Assembly: GCA_023957775.1 (NCBI GenBank)
Contig: JAMLGR010000017.1
Coordinates: forward strand, 31,824-95,823
Source: Fimbriimonadaceae bacterium
Lineage (GTDB): Bacteria > Armatimonadota > Fimbriimonadia > Fimbriimonadales > Fimbriimonadaceae
DNA length: 64,000 bases
Direction: 5' to 3'
Shown: positions 61,229-64,000 of the stretch, piece by piece
Position numbering within the stretch: the first letter of the stretch is position 1
Layout of the letters: each line of letters begins with the position of its first letter
Notes under the pieces: generated by a model
The model's input: only the letters and a program-made list of their open reading frames with translations
What the model was told of the DNA's origin: nothing
Database searches by the model: none
Made by a program: the position numbers and the translations under genes

Positions 61229-63400
61229 ATGAGTTTTGAAGGTTGGTTGAGTACAAACAAGGTTTGTGTCGTCGGCGCGGGCACCATGGGCAGCGGAATC
61301 GCGGCTCACCTCGCGAATCTCGGCTTCGAGGTCACGCTCCTCGATGCGACCGCCGAGAGCGTTCAGGAGGCCTTCGCACGCGCCAAGGGCGCCCGCCCGC
61401 CGCACTTCTTCCTTCCCGAGACCGCCAACACCATTCGCCTGGGCAGCGTCCGCGACAACCTCGATTGGATCGCCGAAGCGGGCTGGGTCTGCGAAGCGAT
61501 CATCGAAAAACTTGACGCCAAGCGCGCGTTGTTCGAGCAGATCGAGGCCGTTCTCCCCCCCGACTCGATGATCTCGACCAATACCAGCGGCCTCGAAATC
61601 GAGCTGCTCGCGGAGGGGCGCTCCGAGAGCTTTCGGCAGCGCTTCCTCGGCACGCACTTTTTCAACCCCCCGCGGTATCTCAAGCTTCTCGAACTCATTC
61701 CCACCCGGGAGACCGATTCCGATGCCATCGCTGCGATGACGGCTTTCCTCGAGGAGCGGGTGGCCCGTCGGGTGGTCCCGGCCAAGGACACGCCGGGCTT
61801 CATCGCCAACCGGTTCGGAATGTGGGCGATGATCCATGCGATCCACGTCGCGGAGAAGCTGCATCTGAGCATCGAGCAGGTGGACGCGATCACCGGGCCG
61901 TTCCTTGGGCGCCCCCGAAGCGCGAGCTTCCGGCTCAACGACCTCGTCGGACTCGACATCATGCAGGACATCGCCTCGAACCTCCAGGCGCGATGCCCGC
62001 ACGACCCCCACATGGGCTCGCTCGACACCCCGCGCTCCATGGCAACCCTGTTGGAGCGGGGCTGGATCGGCGACAAGGCTGGTCAGGGCTACTATCGCCG
62101 CGAGGGCCGCGAGTTCGTCGCCCTCGATCTCGACACGCTCGCCTACCGGGAGCGCAAAGACGTCAAGTTCGAATCGCTCGACGCGTTGGCAAAACTCCCT
62201 CTGGGCGAGCGCGTCGCCGCGGCGCTCCAGCTCAAAGATGAGGCCGGCGAGTTTCTCCGGGGACACCTTGTTCCGGTCGTTGCCTACGCCGACTACCTGA
62301 AGGAGGAGATCTCCCACTCGGTTCAGGATTTCGACCGCGTGATGATGTGGGGCTTTGGCTGGGAAGCGGGCCCCTTCGCCATGGCGGACGGCATCGGGCA
62401 CGCGGCGCTCGGCCTTCCCGAGGCGCCCTACTACCAAAACGGGACGCAGCGCGCGTTCGACGGAACGTACGTTTCCCTGCCCGCAGAGCCCCAGTACCGC
62501 GTCCTGGGCGACTATCCCCTCGTTTCGCAACACGAAGGCTTCAACGTGCGCGATCTGGGCGACGGCGTCTCCGCCATCGCCCTGACCAGCAAGATGGGGG
62601 TGCTCTCGCCCCCGCTGATCCGCGCGCTGCTCGACCATCTCCGCGGGGGCTCGATCAAGCGGCTGGTGTTGGGAAGCGAGGCGCGCTCCTTCTCGGCGGG
62701 CTTCGACCTCAAGTTCGTCCTGGCCAGCCTCGAACAGCCCGACGCGATTCGAGCGGCGCTCGACGATCTCCAGCAGCTCGGCGCAACCCTCCAATCGATC
62801 CCCAGCGTCGCCGCGATCTTCGGCCACTGCCTCGGCGCGGGTTGGGAGGTGGCGTTCTCCTGCTCGACCGTGGCGGCCTCGCCGGAAATGCAGATCGGCC
62901 TGCCCGAGTCTCGGGTGGGCCTGTTCCCCGCCGGACGGGGCACCACCCTGATGCGGCTGCGCCACCAGCAGTCGGCCAAGACCCTCGCCGACGCCGCGAT
63001 GCTCCTCATCCTCGGCACCACCGCCACCAACGCCGACCAAGCCCGCAAGCTCGGGATCATGCGGGCGACCGATGTGACCGTCTACCACCCCGACCGGCTG
63101 ATCACCGAGGCCAAACGGCTCGCGCTGGAGGCGGATGTCCGCCCCAATCCCGAGTGGAAGATGCCGGAAGGCCCCTTCAGCGGCATGCTGGACCGCCTCG
63201 AGGACGAAGCGAGGCAACGCGGGGACACCACGGACCACGACTCGCTCATCGGCGCCCACATCAAGCAGATCTTCCGCGCGCCCACGATCGAAGAGGCGTT
63301 GCGCCTGGAACGGGAGGAGTTCCTCGATCTGTGCGCGAAGGCGCTCACCCAACAGCGCATCAAACACATCCTGGAGACCGGCAAGCCACTGAAGAACTAG
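61229..63400 (+). CDS. 3-hydroxyacyl-CoA dehydrogenase / enoyl-CoA hydratase fusion (FadN type)
   Basis: 723 residues. N-terminal NAD Rossmann domain (KVCVVGAGTMGSGIAAHLAN), then THFFNPPRYLKLLELIP, AKDTPGFIANRFGMWAMIH and a second helical 3HCDH domain (residues 190-300 and 330-400). From about residue 445 there is a crotonase domain: KRLVLGSEARSFSAGFDLKF, FGHCLGAGWEVAFSCSTVAA, MQIGLPESRVGLFPAGRGTT, supplying the enoyl-CoA hydratase oxyanion hole. The order dehydrogenase-hydratase is that of FadN/YusL, not of FadB. It carries out two steps of fatty acid beta-oxidation. etfB follows, in keeping with acyl-CoA dehydrogenase electron transfer. Divergent from infC. Confidence 0.94.
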   Translation: MSFEGWLSTNKVCVVGAGTMGSGIAAHLANLGFEVTLLDATAESVQEAFARAKGARPPHFFLPETANTIRLGSVRDNLDWIAEAGWVCEAIIEKLDAKRALFEQIEAVLPPDSMISTNTSGLEIELLAEGRSESFRQRFLGTHFFNPPRYLKLLELIPTRETDSDAIAAMTAFLEERVARRVVPAKDTPGFIANRFGMWAMIHAIHVAEKLHLSIEQVDAITGPFLGRPRSASFRLNDLVGLDIMQDIASNLQARCPHDPHMGSLDTPRSMATLLERGWIGDKAGQGYYRREGREFVALDLDTLAYRERKDVKFESLDALAKLPLGERVAAALQLKDEAGEFLRGHLVPVVAYADYLKEEISHSVQDFDRVMMWGFGWEAGPFAMADGIGHAALGLPEAPYYQNGTQRAFDGTYVSLPAEPQYRVLGDYPLVSQHEGFNVRDLGDGVSAIALTSKMGVLSPPLIRALLDHLRGGSIKRLVLGSEARSFSAGFDLKFVLASLEQPDAIRAALDDLQQLGATLQSIPSVAAIFGHCLGAGWEVAFSCSTVAASPEMQIGLPESRVGLFPAGRGTTLMRLRHQQSAKTLADAAMLLILGTTATNADQARKLGIMRATDVTVYHPDRLITEAKRLALEADVRPNPEWKMPEGPFSGMLDRLEDEARQRGDTTDHDSLIGAHIKQIFRAPTIEEALRLEREEFLDLCAKALTQQRIKHILETGKPLKN

Positions 63401-63414
63401 GGCCATCTGGAGGT

Positions 63415-63577
63415 GCGCGGATTCAGAGACTATCGCAAAACCCTGGGTGCCACGCCCGCTTGGCGGGTGTGCGGGGGCTTTCAACTCCAACCATGAACCC
63501 ACGCCCGTCCAGCGGGCGTGGCACCCGACGAACACCAGGAGCCCTTCATGGCAGATTTGCAGCAGTCTCCTCATCGG
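63415..63577. mobile_element. MITE-like element with nested palindromes, copy 2
   Basis: Left end GCGCGGATTCAGAGACTATC-GCAAA matches copy 1 in 24 of 25 positions. The inner part (63446-63529) is nearly identical. The right end (TTTGCAGCAGTCTCCTCATC) is diverged. It lies between the FadN-type gene and etfB; nothing else is seen in the 228-nt gap. Confidence 0.78.
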
Positions 63578-63628
63578 CCGCCATCCCCAATCTGGCGGTA
63601 AACTTGCCTCGCCGGCGCGCCAATCACC

Positions 63629-64000
63629 ATGCGAATCCTATGCCCTCTCAAGCGAGTCATCGACCCGTACGCCAAAGTCCGTCCCAACGCCGACGGCACC
63701 GGCATCGAAACGACCGGTGTCAAGTTCGAGATCAATCCGTTCGACGAGATCGCCCTCGAAGAGGCGGCTCGCATCAAGGAGCGTGATCCCGCCACCGAGG
63801 TGATCGCCGCCACGATCGGAGGGGGCGAGTGCGAGGAGCAGCTTCGCAAGGCCCTCGCCATGGGCGCCGACCGGGCCATCCTGATCGAGAGCGACGTCGC
63901 GCTCGACCCGGCATCGGTCGCCGCAGAGCTGAAGGCCCTCGTCAGGGAGACCCAGCCCGATCTCGTCCTGATGGGCAAGCAAGCCACCGACGACGATTCC
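63629..64000 (+). CDS. etfB: Electron transfer flavoprotein beta subunit (3' end cut)
   Basis: 124 codons from the ATG at 63629 run off the right edge; family length is about 255. MRILCPLKRVIDPYAKVRPN, GVKFEINPFDEIALEEAARI, GECEEQLRKALAMGADRAIL and LVLMGKQATDDDS are diagnostic. With EtfA it carries electrons from acyl-CoA dehydrogenases to the quinone pool. The motif KQATDDDS belongs to the AMP/FAD-binding loop. Likely followed by etfA, outside the window. Confidence 0.95.
   Translation, partial: MRILCPLKRVIDPYAKVRPNADGTGIETTGVKFEINPFDEIALEEAARIKERDPATEVIAATIGGGECEEQLRKALAMGADRAILIESDVALDPASVAAELKALVRETQPDLVLMGKQATDDDS

Overview
The window is high-GC bacterial chromosome, with no rRNA, tRNA, CRISPR array, phage or transposase gene. 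Two secreted-pseudopilin genes begin with the prepilin peptide and carry a C-terminal ADGH motif. Together with many lipoproteins, HEAT, TPR and BNR proteins and the gene style, they suggest Armatimonadota, most likely a Fimbriimonadia-like lineage. This placement is inference; no phylogenetic marker was searched.

Layout. 1-13.6 kb is mixed housekeeping: a cut ridA, a pseudopilin with a small partner, pgk, a PH-like membrane protein, an EVE protein, a DUF2089-DUF4097 operon, a HEAT protein, an MFS transporter behind two tandem secreted paralogues, dienelactone hydrolase, a metallophosphoesterase, an RluA-type pseudouridine synthase and a lipoprotein. 13.6-25.6 kb is the translation block, all on the minus strand, in transcription order rpsL-rpsG-fusA-tuf-rpsJ, then a terminator, repeats and a new promoter, then rplC-rplD-rplW-rplB-rpsS-rplV-rpsC-rplP-rpmC-rpsQ-rplN-rplX-rplE. 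The S10 cluster is therefore cut between rpsJ and rplC, and the spc cluster stops after rplE. 25.6-38.7 kb has a GT2 glycosyltransferase, lysS, a second pseudopilin, an L7/L12-CTD-like protein, a DUF4349 lipoprotein, a large BNR-repeat lipoprotein, a DUF192 lipoprotein, a tryptophanase-family enzyme and trpE. 38.7-49.1 kb is rich in exported proteins: GH2 glycosidase, M28 peptidase, a lipoprotein, a third paralogue of the 7.8-10.4 kb pair, a sulfatase, a TPR protein and a large unknown secreted protein. 49.2-58.6 kb holds glgP, livF, rimI-tsaD and a minus-strand operon of HD-GYP, degenerate HD, GT39-type glycosyltransferase and xer. 58.8-64 kb has a secreted hypothetical, infC-rpmI-rplT and, divergently, a fused beta-oxidation enzyme followed by the start of etfB.

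Two genome-wide features stand out. First, at least seventeen genes have a TANNNT- or CATAAT-like -10 element ending only 5-8 nt before the start codon, which implies widespread leaderless transcription; several of these are preceded by tandem 7-nt repeats (ACAAACC or ACGACAA type). Second, intergenic space is filled with several families of short palindromic repeats. One forms a roughly 154-bp MITE-like element with 25-nt terminal inverted repeats, present twice. Other points are an apparent AUA start codon for infC, a 134-nt out-of-frame overlap of infC with rpmI, and a 125-residue Ala/Glu-rich tail on L22.
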